This document shows positions 44,901 to 53,051 of a stretch of 64,000 nucleotides of DNA, piece after piece. The DNA comes from Maricaulis parjimensis (lineage in GTDB: Bacteria > Pseudomonadota > Alphaproteobacteria > Caulobacterales > Maricaulaceae): assembly GCF_016817355.1 (NCBI RefSeq), contig NZ_JADOTT010000003.1, positions 158,501 through 222,500 of the forward strand, in the 5' to 3' direction. The notes beneath the pieces were generated by a model. That model was not told the DNA's origin, ran no database searches, and saw only the letters and a list, made by a program, of their open reading frames with translations. The first letter of the stretch is position 1. Each line of letters begins with the position of its first letter. Position numbers and translations under genes: made by a program.

Positions 44901-45075
44901 TGCATCTGCCATGGTCGGCGGTGTGGCGGGGTCCGCCATCCTCGCGCTTGTCTTCGCGCCGGCCGCTTTCGTCCTCCTGACCCGCCTGTCGCAGAAAAAG
45001 CGCAAGCTGGCGGACCGGCTGCGGCGCTCGGCGGAGAAGGCCCAGGGCTTGCCGGGGCTTGCCGAACAGGCCTAG
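41932..45075 (+). CDS. RND family efflux transporter permease
   Basis: A 1047-residue proton-driven inner-membrane pump with 12 expected membrane helices in two halves, each with a large periplasmic loop. Family marks are RFPRLTLLSVILLIAAGLGAFF at the start, PGASAERVEALVTEPIEDAI, and TM4 VVALGLLIDNAIVVVDEYRLL. In TM4 the usual Asp-Asp proton-relay pair is Asp-Asn, as in some RND subgroups. It is paired with the adaptor gene by a four-base overlap. The substrate is unknown; the TetR gene suggests an inducible drug or toxic-compound pump. Confidence 0.95.
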   Translation: MSTLFYRFPRLTLLSVILLIAAGLGAFFSLGRQEDPSLTERFGTIVTVFPGASAERVEALVTEPIEDAIHGLAEINETNSNSRSGISVITLQVREDLSPPEVDQAWTLIRERVASVQSRLPSEALPSQVERQYIGAATMIVALSWDGQGEENPAILSRLADELEARLQNLSGTEQTEVFGGVEEEVRVEADPDELAALGLSITDLAQLTARADSKAPAGELRAGAVDLSVEVAGEFDSLDRIRDIPVAQAADGTFIRLADIATIEKSARDPARSLALVDGRRSVLVAAYLQPELRVDHWSEAADAVIAGFAESVPGVRVDTVFRQGDYVDDRLHGLASDLALAALIVFVVLFFMMGWRAALIVGSALPLTVLAVLILIRIYDEPLHQMSVTGLVVALGLLIDNAIVVVDEYRLLRQRGLAPVEALDKSVRLLFAPLVASTLTTVFAFAPIALMPGASGEFISMIGISVIFAITASLVLALTVVSAFAAWFDDPDLAHAPRRFWRHGLGAGPFGPVYRRLLDTISARPWIGLVAGIILPIAGFMAASTLPVQFFPPTDRDMFQMQLELPSTASIAETRRQTERARELLMSYEDVEQVSWVIGESAPRTYYNVVGNRSDAPNFAAGFVRTASAEATARILPDLQRRVMREFPDARFLTLPFEQGPPIPAPIELILVGPELNELDRLGHEIRGILSTTPTVTHTLALLERGEPVARVMADEASAELAGVRLADLANRLRGDFDGVIGGSVLEGTEELPVRVIAQDNRRASLASVAGSPLASPGADILASPVAALGDVTLAPQVATIPHENGMRVNTIYAYLDPFTLPAPALEHFFQALDDAQIDLPPGYELQIAGEAAERGSAMADLFGTALPLLVLMIGSVVLAFNAFRYAGIIFVVAFLSVGLALFGVWLFGTPMGFNAIVGSMGLVGLSINGSIVVLSALRHSPAASALESGSVTHVVMDASRHILSTTLTTIGGFLPLLVSGDSFWLPFASAMVGGVAGSAILALVFAPAAFVLLTRLSQKKRKLADRLRRSAEKAQGLPGLAEQA

Positions 45076-45084
45076 AGCCATGTC

Positions 45085-45696
45085 ATGGCAGGCGCGGAGG
45101 CGAAAATGGTCCAGCAGCGCGGGCCCTGGCTCGTCCATGACTCAACCAAGGTCTATGAGAACCCCTGGATCTCGGTCAGCGAACACCCGGTGACGCGCCC
45201 TGATGGCAAGCCCGGCGTCTATGGCGTCGTCAATTTTGCCAATCTGGCCATGGCGATCCTGCCGGTGTTCGAGGATGGCACGATCATGATGGTCGGCCAG
45301 CACCGCTTCCCGCAGGACCGCTATAGCTGGGAAATCCCGGAGGGTGGCGGCCCGTTGGACGAGGACCCGCTGGCCAGCGCCCGGCGTGAGTTGAAAGAGG
45401 AGACGGGGCTGACGGCAGGCCACTGGCAGGAGATCCTGCGCATGGACTTGTCCAATTCCGTCACCGACGAAGCCGCCATCGGTTATATCGCCACCGGCCT
45501 GGTCCAGGGCGAGGCGGAGCCGGAGGGCACGGAAGACCTGCAGACCCGCCGGATTGCCTTCCGGGACGCTCTCGAAGACGTGTCCAAGGGCGTTATTTCT
45601 GACGCCTTGACGGTAGCGATGCTGTTACGGGCATACTACATGGCAGTGGAAGGTGAGCTGGATCCTGCGCTCGCCAACGCGATGTTGGGCCGATAG
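45085..45696 (+). CDS. NUDIX hydrolase (ADP-sugar pyrophosphatase-like)
   Basis: A 203-residue enzyme with an intact Nudix box: G-x5-E-x7-R-E-L-K-E-E-T-G-L starting at [15 protein letters not shown]. The N-terminal strands ([29 protein letters not shown]) and [18 protein letters not shown] resemble ADP-ribose/ADP-glucose pyrophosphatases. It hydrolyses a nucleoside diphosphate linked to another group; the substrate is inferred. It starts nine bases after the RND gene stop, with GTCATGG and no strong ribosome site; a second in-frame ATG lies at 45106. Confidence 0.9.
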   Translation: MAGAEAKMVQQRGPWLVHDSTKVYENPWISVSEHPVTRPDGKPGVYGVVNFANLAMAILPVFEDGTIMMVGQHRFPQDRYSWEIPEGGGPLDEDPLASARRELKEETGLTAGHWQEILRMDLSNSVTDEAAIGYIATGLVQGEAEPEGTEDLQTRRIAFRDALEDVSKGVISDALTVAMLLRAYYMAVEGELDPALANAMLGR

Positions 45697-45712
45697 GCGC
45701 AAGGAGAACAGC

Positions 45713-46537
45713 ATGTCAGTCAATCCAGCGGAAAACACCGTCAGCGCTCGCACGGGCGTCGATTCCCTCTGGGCCCGCCTCCGCGTCGAAGCCGCGTCTG
45801 CGGCCGCGGAAGAGCCGATCCTGGCGAGTTTCCTGAATGCCGCCATCCTGCGTCATGACGAGTTTTCCCACGCTCTGGCCTACCGGCTGGCGGCCAAGAT
45901 GGCGGATGCCCAGCTGGACATGATGCTGGCCCGGGATGTGGCCGAGGAAGCCCTGGAGGGTGACCCGTCCATCGTGACCAAGGCGGCGGCCGACATGATG
46001 GCCGTTGATGAGCGTGACCCGGCCTGCCTCTCCCTGCTTCAGCCCTTCCTCTATTTCAAAGGCTTCCACGCCCTGCAGGCCCATCGTGTCTCGCACTGGC
46101 TGTGGCATGAGGGACGGCAGACCCTGGCCTTCCACCTGCAAAGCCGTGTCGGTGAACGCTTCGGCCTCGACATCCACCCGGCCGCACGGATCGGGCAGGG
46201 CGTGATGTTCGACCACGCCACCTCCGTGGTGATCGGCGAGACCGCTGTGATCGGCGATGATTGCTCCATCCTGCACGAGGTCACACTCGGCGGGACGGGC
46301 GCGGCCCACCAGGACCGCCACCCCAAGATTGGCAAGGGCGTCCTGATCGGTGCCGGTGCCCGCGTGCTCGGCAATATCCATGTCGGTGACGGTGCCCGGA
46401 TCGCTGCGGGGTCCGTGGTGCTGCAGGACGTGCCGGAAGGCTGCACGGTCGCCGGTGTGCCGGCGAAAGTCGTCGGCAATTGCTGCAAGGAGCCGGCGAA
46501 ATCCATGGATCAGAGCATTCCGCCCGGGTCTAGCTGA
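45713..46537 (+). CDS. cysE: Serine O-acetyltransferase
   Basis: A 274-residue CysE that makes O-acetylserine for cysteine synthesis. The N-terminal helical domain ([32 protein letters not shown]) is followed by [14 protein letters not shown] and a left-handed beta-helix of hexapeptide repeats ([43 protein letters not shown], then [10 protein letters not shown]). The acetyl-acceptor His sits in [16 protein letters not shown] precedes ATG 45713; an in-frame ATG at 45653 overlaps the Nudix gene. The C-terminal tail is short. Confidence 0.95.
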   Translation: MSVNPAENTVSARTGVDSLWARLRVEAASAAAEEPILASFLNAAILRHDEFSHALAYRLAAKMADAQLDMMLARDVAEEALEGDPSIVTKAAADMMAVDERDPACLSLLQPFLYFKGFHALQAHRVSHWLWHEGRQTLAFHLQSRVGERFGLDIHPAARIGQGVMFDHATSVVIGETAVIGDDCSILHEVTLGGTGAAHQDRHPKIGKGVLIGAGARVLGNIHVGDGARIAAGSVVLQDVPEGCTVAGVPAKVVGNCCKEPAKSMDQSIPPGSS

Positions 46538-46655
46538 CCCGTCACACCGCAAAAATCTTGAGCCAGCGCAGTTGAGGGGACAGCCCCGTACTGGACGCAC
46601 CCCCCTGCCATGGGGTTAGTTACGGCCAACTTCGAATCCCCCCAAGCGGAGGCAT

Positions 46656-46886
46656 ATGCCCGTGAACAAGAACATGACCCAGCTCGAAGCCGCCAAGCTT
46701 CAGATGTTCCTCCAGGCCAAACTCAACCCGGAACTCGTTGTGCAATGCCGGAACCGTCCGGATGAGTGCGCCGAGATCCATATCGGTGATGAATGCCTGG
46801 GTGTGGTCTCCAAGATCATCGATGAGGGCGAAACGTCCTACTCTTTCGAAATCACCATTCTGGATATCGATCTGGAAGATCTTTGA
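46656..46886 (+). CDS. DUF3126 family protein
   Basis: A 76-residue small acidic protein: AKLQMFLQAKLNPELVVQCRNRPDECAEIHIGDECLGVVSKIIDEGETSYSFEITILDIDLEDL is typical of the alphaproteobacterial DUF3126 family, whose function is unknown. GGAGG (46648-46652) is only three bases from ATG 46656, so GTG 46662 or ATG 46674 could be the true start. Its stop overlaps the TTG start of the ABC ATPase gene, an odd coupling of a core small protein to a transporter. Confidence 0.88.
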   Translation: MPVNKNMTQLEAAKLQMFLQAKLNPELVVQCRNRPDECAEIHIGDECLGVVSKIIDEGETSYSFEITILDIDLEDL

Positions 46887-47662
46887 TCGATCCTGCCGCG
46901 CCCGTCCTGGACATCCGCTCGGTCGGCAAGACCTATCCGGGCGGCGTCGAGGCTGTCCGCGAAGTCTCGCTGACCCTGGAACGCGGCCAGCTTCTGGCCC
47001 TCACCGGTGAGTCCGGCTGCGGCAAGACCACATTGCTGAAACTGATCAACCGCCTGGAGGATGCTTCGGGCGGTTTGATTTTGTACGAGGGCGAGGATGT
47101 CGCCTCGCTCGATCCGGTCCAGTTGCGGCGGCGTATCGGCTGGGTGATGCAGGGTGACGGGCTGTTTCCGCATCTCACAGTGCTGGAAAATGTCGCGATT
47201 ATTCCCCGCTTGCTGGACTGGAATCCGGAGCGGACACGGTCACGCGTGGCGGATCTGCTCGACATGGTCGGCCTGCCGTCGGCCGAGTATGCCGAGCGCT
47301 ACCCTGTCGAACTATCAGGTGGTCAGCGACAGCGTGTCGGCTTTGCCCGTGCCCTGGCCGGTGAGCCTGACCTTATCCTGATGGATGAGCCTTTCTCTGC
47401 GCTCGACCCGATTACACGCGATGGGCTGCAGCAGGAATTCCGGGCGCTTCAGGCTGATCTGGGCTTCTCCGCCGTGATGGTGACCCATGACATGGCGGAA
47501 GCCCTGATCATGGCCGACCAGATCGCGGTCATGCAGGACGGTGCCATTCTGCAGCAGGGAACGCCGGTCGAGCTGCTCCAGTCGCCAGCCAGCGACTATG
47601 TCTCCGGCCTTCTGGAGACGCCGCGCCGCCAGATGCGCGCGATTCGGGAGCTGGGCGCATGA
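46883..47662 (+). CDS. Glycine betaine/choline-type ABC transporter ATP-binding protein (OpuCA/OsmV-like)
   Basis: A 259-residue ABC ATPase. Walker A is GESGCGKTT, signature LSGGQRQR, Walker B LILMDEPFSALD, switch His in VTHDM. QGDGLFPHLTVLENVAI resembles quaternary-amine transporters; the C-terminal CBS domains of OpuCA are missing. The start is TTG 46883 overlapping the DUF3126 stop (TTGA), with GGAAGA upstream. Its stop overlaps the permease gene by four bases. It powers import by the fused permease/binding protein that follows. Confidence 0.92.
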   Translation: MIDPAAPVLDIRSVGKTYPGGVEAVREVSLTLERGQLLALTGESGCGKTTLLKLINRLEDASGGLILYEGEDVASLDPVQLRRRIGWVMQGDGLFPHLTVLENVAIIPRLLDWNPERTRSRVADLLDMVGLPSAEYAERYPVELSGGQRQRVGFARALAGEPDLILMDEPFSALDPITRDGLQQEFRALQADLGFSAVMVTHDMAEALIMADQIAVMQDGAILQQGTPVELLQSPASDYVSGLLETPRRQMRAIRELGA

Positions 47663-49215
47663 ATGCCAATCTCGCCGAACGCCTGGCCGAACTCCCGCAT
47701 CTGCTCTCGGCCCATGTCATCCTGTCCATGGCGGCCCTGGGCTGCGGGATTGCTGTCAGCGTCCCGCTTGGCATTCTGGCCGCCCAGCGGCCGGGCCTGT
47801 CGGCTGTCACGCTGAATATTGCCAGTGTCATCCAGACGATTCCCGGTCTCGCCCTTTTGGCCCTGATGGTGCCGCTGCTGGGCGGCATGATCGGTTTCTG
47901 GCCGGCCTTCCTCGCACTGCTCCTCTATTCGCTCCTTCCCATCCTGCGGAACACAATCGTGGGTCTGCAGGGGATCGAACCGCAGATCCGCGAGGCCGCG
48001 CGCGGTATCGGCATGACGCGGGGCCAGAGCTTGAGGCAGGTTGAATTGCCGCTGGCCCTGCCGGTCATCGTGGCCGGTTTGCGCACCGCGACCGTCTGGG
48101 TGGTCGGGGCCGCGACACTGGCGACGCCCGTCGGGGCCGCCAGCCTTGGCAATTACATCTTTGCCGGCCTGCAGACGCGAAACTGGCTCTCCGTCATTTT
48201 CGGCTGCCTGTTCGCCGCGGGCCTGGCCATTGTGCTGGATCAGGCCATTCGCTGGCTGGAAGTGGCTGCCCGGGATCGCCGTCGTGGTCTGGCCATCGGC
48301 GTGGGCGTCTTCCTCGCCCTTCTGATCACTGTCTCGGTGATGCCGCGCTTTGTGACCTTCCAGGGCGAGACTGCCAACCTGTCCCGTGTCGAGGCCTCCG
48401 CAGCGCCGGGCATTGCCGGTGAAACCGTGGTGGTCGGTGCCAAATCCTATACCGAGCAATACATCCTCGCCTCGCTCATGCAGCGCCAGCTTGAGGCGGC
48501 GGGCGCCCGGGTGGAGCGGTTGGACAATCTGGGCTCCACCATTGCCTTTGATGCGGTGCGAACGGGCGAGATCGATGTCTATGTCGACTTCACCGGCACG
48601 ATCTGGGCGACAGTGATGAACCGGCCCGAACCCATCGAGCGCCATCGCATGTTCACCGAGATGTCGGCCTGGCTGTGGGAAGAGCATGGAATCATGACGC
48701 TCGGCCGGTTGGGCTATGAGAATGCCTATGGGTTCGCCATGCGCCGCGACCGGGCTGCCGAGCTGGAGGCCGACAGTCTGGACGACCTGGCCCCGATTGC
48801 GGACGAGCTGGAAATCGGCGGCGATCCGGAGGTCTTCGCCCGTGCCGAGTGGACGGCAACGCGTGATGCCTATGGTCTGGGCGCCATGCGCACCCGCACC
48901 ATGGATGCGACTTTCATGTACACGGCCGTGCGGGACCGGCAGGTCGATCTCATTACCGCCTATACAACAGACGGACGAATCGCGGCGTTCGATCTGGCCG
49001 TGCTGGATGATCCGCTCTCTGTCCTGCCGCCCTATGATGCCATCATCCTTCTCTCACCCCAGGCCGCGCAGCGACCGGGACTGGCAGATGCGCTTGCGCC
49101 GCTGATCGGCGCCATTGACGAGATGATGATGCGTGAGGCCAATCGGCAGGTGGATATGGACGGTCAGACCCCGGCCCAGGCGGCCGCCTGGCTGGATGCG
49201 GGAATCTCGGAGTAG
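47659..49215 (+). CDS. OpuC-type ABC transporter: fused permease and substrate-binding protein
   Basis: A 518-residue fusion. Residues 1-220 form the permease with about six membrane segments and the coupling loop EAARGIGMTRGQSLRQVELPLALPVIVAGLRTATVWVVGAATLATPVG. Residues 240-518 are an OpuAC/ProX-like binding domain (VVVGAKSYTEQYILASLMQRQLEAAGARVERL, DVYVDFTGTIWATVMNRPEP), exposed to the periplasm. Fused forms occur in the OpuC/OsmU family for glycine betaine, choline or related solutes. With its ATPase it forms a complete importer in two genes. The substrate is inferred. Confidence 0.92.
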   Translation: MNANLAERLAELPHLLSAHVILSMAALGCGIAVSVPLGILAAQRPGLSAVTLNIASVIQTIPGLALLALMVPLLGGMIGFWPAFLALLLYSLLPILRNTIVGLQGIEPQIREAARGIGMTRGQSLRQVELPLALPVIVAGLRTATVWVVGAATLATPVGAASLGNYIFAGLQTRNWLSVIFGCLFAAGLAIVLDQAIRWLEVAARDRRRGLAIGVGVFLALLITVSVMPRFVTFQGETANLSRVEASAAPGIAGETVVVGAKSYTEQYILASLMQRQLEAAGARVERLDNLGSTIAFDAVRTGEIDVYVDFTGTIWATVMNRPEPIERHRMFTEMSAWLWEEHGIMTLGRLGYENAYGFAMRRDRAAELEADSLDDLAPIADELEIGGDPEVFARAEWTATRDAYGLGAMRTRTMDATFMYTAVRDRQVDLITAYTTDGRIAAFDLAVLDDPLSVLPPYDAIILLSPQAAQRPGLADALAPLIGAIDEMMMREANRQVDMDGQTPAQAAAWLDAGISE

Positions 49216-49217
49216 GC

Positions 49218-49715
49218 ATGGGCGGATTTGTCGGGCATGGCCGGCTGCAGGATGCGGAATGGCTGATGCGGGCCTGCCTGATTCTCAATCGGGAGCGGCC
49301 CGGTCATGCCGACCCCATCACCGAGGACAGCCCGCTCAACCAGGTCTATGCCCGTCAGTCAGCCGAGTTCGAGGCCCTGCTGGACCAGATTGATCCGGAA
49401 GGCGAGGTGGACCGGGAGATATTTCCGGTCCTCGCTTTCTTTACCGCCTCGGAAGGCTGGCCGGTCGATATCATTTTCGCGATCGTTGCGGCGCTGTGCG
49501 TCTGGCTCTTCCTGCCCAATTGGTACGGTTTGGCCCAGTTCGTCGCCTATGTCGCGATTGGCGGTTTCATCGCGATCCAGTATCTGCGCTCGCGGCGCAA
49601 GCAGGAAAAGGCGCGCGCCGAAATGATCCGGCTCGGCCTTGATCCCACGCGGGAGCATCCGCTCACCTTGCGCATTCTTGTGAAATACCGCCGCCATCCC
49701 TTCACCGTGCACTGA
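49218..49715 (+). CDS. Hypothetical membrane protein
   Basis: A 165-residue protein that I do not recognise. A soluble N-terminal half (RLQDAEWLMRACLILNRERPGHADPITEDSPLNQVYARQSAEFEALLDQIDPEG) is followed by two adjacent membrane helices (about residues 84-98 and 104-122) and a basic C-terminus (RSRRKQEKARAE...KYRRHP). It begins two bases after the transporter stop and is probably in the same operon; a transporter-related role is only a guess. Confidence 0.6.
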   Translation: MGGFVGHGRLQDAEWLMRACLILNRERPGHADPITEDSPLNQVYARQSAEFEALLDQIDPEGEVDREIFPVLAFFTASEGWPVDIIFAIVAALCVWLFLPNWYGLAQFVAYVAIGGFIAIQYLRSRRKQEKARAEMIRLGLDPTREHPLTLRILVKYRRHPFTVH

Positions 49716-49784
49716 ACCGGTCGACCTTGCCGCGCGCGGGTGCTAGCGCTTTGACGGGCTGGGTTTGCGGGGCAGGGGACCATC

Positions 49785-50978
49785 GTGCGCATTGGAGTTC
49801 TTGGGGCAGGATTGTCCGGTTGCACGATTGCGCTGGAACTGGCCGACGCCGGTCATCAGGTCGTGCTGATCGACCGGCAGGCTGAACCCCTTTTGGGGGC
49901 CAGCTCCAATTGCGAAGGCAAGCTCCATCTCGGTTATGTCTACGGCCTGGATGACAGCCTGCGCACCGCTGAGACGATGTTGCAGGGCGCCGGCCATTTC
50001 CGCCCCTTGCTGGAACGCTGGGTCGGGGCGGACTGTTTCGAGACCGGACGGTCCAGCCCGTTCATCTATGCCATACCCCATGACAGCATGTTGCCGGCAA
50101 ACCGTGTGCTGGAGCATTTTCGTCAGGTTTCCGCGCGATTGGGGGCCAATGGGCTGACGACCCAATGGCGTGAATACAGCTGTCTGACCGAATCGAAGCT
50201 GGCGGCCGTGTTCGACCCGGACCGCATCGCCCTGGCTGTCCGGACCCATGAGTTCGCCATTGATCCCCTCTGCCTGCGGGAGCGATTGCTTGCGGCTCTG
50301 GATGAAATGCCGAGTCTCAGCCTGCTTATGGCCGCGACTGTCTGTGACATCGTCGCGCTGCCCGGCGAGCGGTTCCGGGTTGGTCTGGACTTTGCGGGTG
50401 AGCGGAATTCGGAGGATTTCGACTGCGTCGTCAACTGCTTGTGGGAGCAGCGCCTCGCTTTGGATGCCAGGCTCGGCCATCAGCTCAACCGTCCGGTCAT
50501 CCATCGGTTCAAGTCTGCCCTGCGTACGCAGAACCCGGATGTCTTTGAGACCCTGCCCAGCGTGACCTTCACGATCGGTGAGTATGGTGACACCGTCGCC
50601 TATCCTGGCCGGGCCTATGCCTCCTGGTATCCGACCGGACTTCTGTCCGAAGAGGTGGCTCTGGCGCCCTCACGGACAGGGCTTCCGCAAGATGAAGAGG
50701 CGATCGAGGCGCTGAAGCGCTCCCAGCTGGAGGCTCTGGCGGCGCTGATGCCCGGCGCGGCTGAAGCGCTGGACTGGCGTCTGCCAGGCTGGTCGCTTTG
50801 TGGCGGCTACATCACCGCCTGGGGACAATCCGGCATTGCCGACAGCCAGAGCGAGCTGCACCAACGCACCCGGGTCGGGGTCCACTCCTATGGCCGCTAT
50901 CATTCGGTGGATACGGGAAAGCTGACCCTGGCGCCGCTGATCGCCAAACAGGCCTGTGACCGGATTCTGGGGCGCTAG
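49785..50978 (+). CDS. FAD-dependent oxidoreductase (DAO-like)
   Basis: A 397-residue flavoprotein. The N-terminal Rossmann motif is RIGVLGAGLSGCTIALELADAGHQVVLID, followed by ASSNCEGKLHLGYVY, and near the C-terminus LAPLIAKQACDRIL. The fold resembles amino-acid or amine oxidases of the DAO superfamily, but no substrate is evident. It starts at GTG 49785 with AGGGGA six bases upstream. It lies 69 bases after the transporter operon; oxidation of an imported amine is conceivable but unproven. Confidence 0.78.
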   Translation: MRIGVLGAGLSGCTIALELADAGHQVVLIDRQAEPLLGASSNCEGKLHLGYVYGLDDSLRTAETMLQGAGHFRPLLERWVGADCFETGRSSPFIYAIPHDSMLPANRVLEHFRQVSARLGANGLTTQWREYSCLTESKLAAVFDPDRIALAVRTHEFAIDPLCLRERLLAALDEMPSLSLLMAATVCDIVALPGERFRVGLDFAGERNSEDFDCVVNCLWEQRLALDARLGHQLNRPVIHRFKSALRTQNPDVFETLPSVTFTIGEYGDTVAYPGRAYASWYPTGLLSEEVALAPSRTGLPQDEEAIEALKRSQLEALAALMPGAAEALDWRLPGWSLCGGYITAWGQSGIADSQSELHQRTRVGVHSYGRYHSVDTGKLTLAPLIAKQACDRILGR

Positions 50979-50991
50979 GCCGAGCCTGTTC

Positions 50992-51378
50992 TCAGCCTTC
51001 CAGCCAGTTGAGGGCTTCCGCCCGTGTGCGGAACACGCCGAATACGTCCAGTTCTCCCGCCTCGGGCATCAGCGACCAGGTCTCCACGATCGGCATGTTC
51101 ACATCCGATTCGATCACCCAGGCATTCTTGTTGGGAGGTCCGGCGATCTCGGCCGTGTCTTCCAGCAGTTTGACGAAGGTCGTGCGGAAAACCTCGATCG
51201 TCAGTTCGGACAGATCGGCGCCGGATTTCACGATGATCAGGCGCACGACATCCGGGCCCCATTCCGGCGATTCGATCATTTCCATATAGTTCTGGATGAT
51301 CTCCTCGACCGGGACGAAGCCGTAGAAGTGCGTCTCGAACCGGCGGGCCTGTGCATCGAAACTGCGTGTGTAAGGCAT
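50992..51378 (-). CDS. STAS/SpoIIAA-like domain protein
   Basis: A 128-residue single-domain protein (MPYTRSFDAQARRFETHFYGFVPVEEIIQNYMEMIESPEWGPDVVRLIIVKSGADLSELTIEVFRTTFVKLL...FGVFRTRAEALNWLEG). The alternating strands and helices and the final R-T-x-x-E-A-x-x-W-L resemble small STAS/SEC14-type proteins of unknown function. ATG 51378 has GAGG seven bases upstream; an earlier in-frame ATG at 51396 is less likely. It is convergent with the FAD oxidoreductase gene. Confidence 0.6.
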   Translation of the reverse strand: MPYTRSFDAQARRFETHFYGFVPVEEIIQNYMEMIESPEWGPDVVRLIIVKSGADLSELTIEVFRTTFVKLLEDTAEIAGPPNKNAWVIESDVNMPIVETWSLMPEAGELDVFGVFRTRAEALNWLEG

Positions 51379-51448
51379 GGGATTGCCTCGGGGCATGGAA
51401 ATCCGGAGCCCGAAGGCTCCGGATCACTCGGTGAATGCACTCTCCAGA

Positions 51449-52213
51449 CTAGAGAACCGTCAGCATGCTTGCAACCAGAGGGTGGCGGACGATGTCCTTG
51501 GCCTGCAGGCGGCAGACCGCGATGTCGTCCAATTCCTCCACCTTTTCGGCGATTTGCGCCAGGCCTGACATTTCCGGCAGGAGGTCGGACTGGGCCGGGT
51601 CACCTGTCACCACCATGGTCGAGTTCCAGCCCAGACGGGTCAGCAGCATTTTCAGCTGCGTATAGGTGCAATTCTGGGCCTCATCCACGACGACGAAGGC
51701 ATTGTTCAGCGTGCGGCCGCGCATGTATCCGATCGGCGCAATCTCGATCAGGCCTTCCGCCATCAGGAGTTTGAGCTTCTTCGGCGAGAGCCGGTCGGCC
51801 AGCGCGTCATAGAGCGGGCGCAGATAGGGGGCGAGCTTCTCTTCCATGGCGCCCGGCAGGAAGCCGATCGATTCGCCGGCTTCAACAGCGGGGCGCGAAA
51901 GGACGATCCGGCTCACCGAGCCCGCTTCCAGCGCTTCCACACCCTTGGCGACGGCCAGGAAGGTCTTGCCGGTACCGGCCGGGCCGAGTGCCATCACCAT
52001 GTTGTGGTCGTCGATGGCCTTCATGAGGGCCGCCTGGCCTTCCGAGCGCGGTTTTACATTCTTCATGAAGCGCTGGTCGCGCATGGGTTCTTTTTCGTCG
52101 GGGCTCCAGCGGGTGCCCGGGAACAGGGCCCGGACCTTGTCCTCTTCGGCCTGATAATGTGCCGTGTTGAATTCACCGGCACGCTGACGACGCTTGACGT
52201 TACGCTTACCCAT
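51449..52213 (-). CDS. PhoH family ATPase
   Basis: A 254-residue P-loop protein. Walker A is GPAGTGKTF, Walker B is AFVVVDEAQNCTYTQ, and VVTGDPAQSDL and LSRPAVEAGESIGFLPG are PhoH-family motifs. The N-terminus is basic (MGKRNVKRRQR), and the KH-like extension of YbeZ is missing, so this is the shorter PhoH type. PhoH proteins are cytosolic ATPases linked to RNA metabolism. ATG 52213 has GGAGG six bases upstream. A hairpin with a U-run sits 26 bases before the start codon. Confidence 0.93.
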   Translation of the reverse strand: MGKRNVKRRQRAGEFNTAHYQAEEDKVRALFPGTRWSPDEKEPMRDQRFMKNVKPRSEGQAALMKAIDDHNMVMALGPAGTGKTFLAVAKGVEALEAGSVSRIVLSRPAVEAGESIGFLPGAMEEKLAPYLRPLYDALADRLSPKKLKLLMAEGLIEIAPIGYMRGRTLNNAFVVVDEAQNCTYTQLKMLLTRLGWNSTMVVTGDPAQSDLLPEMSGLAQIAEKVEELDDIAVCRLQAKDIVRHPLVASMLTVL

Positions 52214-52233
52214 GGCTGGAACCTCCACACATG

Positions 52234-52261
52234 AAAAACCCCTCGGCCAGACGGCGAGGGG
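52234..52261 (-). promoter_or_regulatory. Terminator-like hairpin in the phoH leader (possible attenuator)
   Basis: On the minus strand, CCCCTCG/CGAGGGG (52255-52261 with 52239-52245) folds and is followed by TTTTT, then only about 20 bases to the phoH start. No gene lies upstream on that strand to need a terminator, so it may be a premature terminator in the phoH leader. This is inference. Confidence 0.45.
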
Positions 52262-52509
52262 CGGAAAAGAGACGGGGCTGCAGGGACAGTTCGGGGCACT
52301 CGAAAGGAGCGGTGCGCGGGTCGCCGGATCCTGGCGGGCTGGGTCGTGGTGCGGTCATGCCGTCTACCCGTGGCCTCCTTCAAGGTGCATCCGATGCGAA
52401 ACGGGACGATCTGCCACCGAATCGCGGTTACAGTCTCATTCTAACCCGGTGAAGAAGTTCTGAACGACCACGTCGCGAATAATTCACGAAAATAAATTGG
52501 GAGACAGGA

Positions 52510-53040
52510 ATGGCCTTGTATGCATTGGGTGAGTCGGTGCCGCAGACGCCGGGCGAAGGCAAATTCTGGGTCGCGCCGGATGCCCAGGTCATGGGCCGGG
52601 TCACGCTCGAAGAGGGCGCCAGCATCTGGTATGGCGCTGTCGTGCGGGGGGATAATGATCCCATCATCATCGGCAGGAATTCCAATATCCAGGACGGATC
52701 CGTGCTGCACACCGATATCGGCTGGCCGATGACGATCGGCGAGGGCGTCACGGTGGGACACCAGGTCATGCTGCATGGCTGCACGATCGGCGACAATACG
52801 CTGATCGGCATCGGCTCGACCGTGCTCAATGGCGCGAAGATCGGGAAGAATTGCATCATCGGGGCCCATGCCCTGATCACGGAAGGCAAGGAAATCCCGG
52901 ACAATTCCCTCGTCGTCGGCTCACCGGGCCGGGTCATCCGCACGCTGGATGAAGACGCCGCAGCCATGCTGCGCGCCTCGGCGGATCATTATGTCGAGAA
53001 TTGGCAGAAGCACAGCACGCAGCTGCGCCGGATCGACTGA
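52510..53040 (+). CDS. Gamma carbonic anhydrase family protein
   Basis: A 176-residue left-handed beta-helix protein. The zinc ligands expected for gamma-class carbonic anhydrases are visible as H67, H84 and H89 (VLHTD; VGHQVMLHGC), with hexapeptide repeats throughout (IWYGAVVRGDNDPIIIGRNSNIQDGSVLH, TIGEGVTVG, TIGDNTLIGIGSTVLNG). The C-terminal helix packs as in YrdA/CaiE-like members. Enzymatic activity of this subgroup is often absent or unproven. It is divergent from phoH; GGGAGACAGGA precedes the ATG. Confidence 0.93.
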   Translation: MALYALGESVPQTPGEGKFWVAPDAQVMGRVTLEEGASIWYGAVVRGDNDPIIIGRNSNIQDGSVLHTDIGWPMTIGEGVTVGHQVMLHGCTIGDNTLIGIGSTVLNGAKIGKNCIIGAHALITEGKEIPDNSLVVGSPGRVIRTLDEDAAAMLRASADHYVENWQKHSTQLRRID

Positions 53041-53051
53041 GCGTCGCGCCC

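Noticed and set aside
52229..52440. Structured RNA such as split tmRNA, SRP RNA or RNase P RNA upstream of phoH
   Set aside because: None of the conserved cores of those RNAs is visible; only a single GC-rich hairpin with a U-run is clear.
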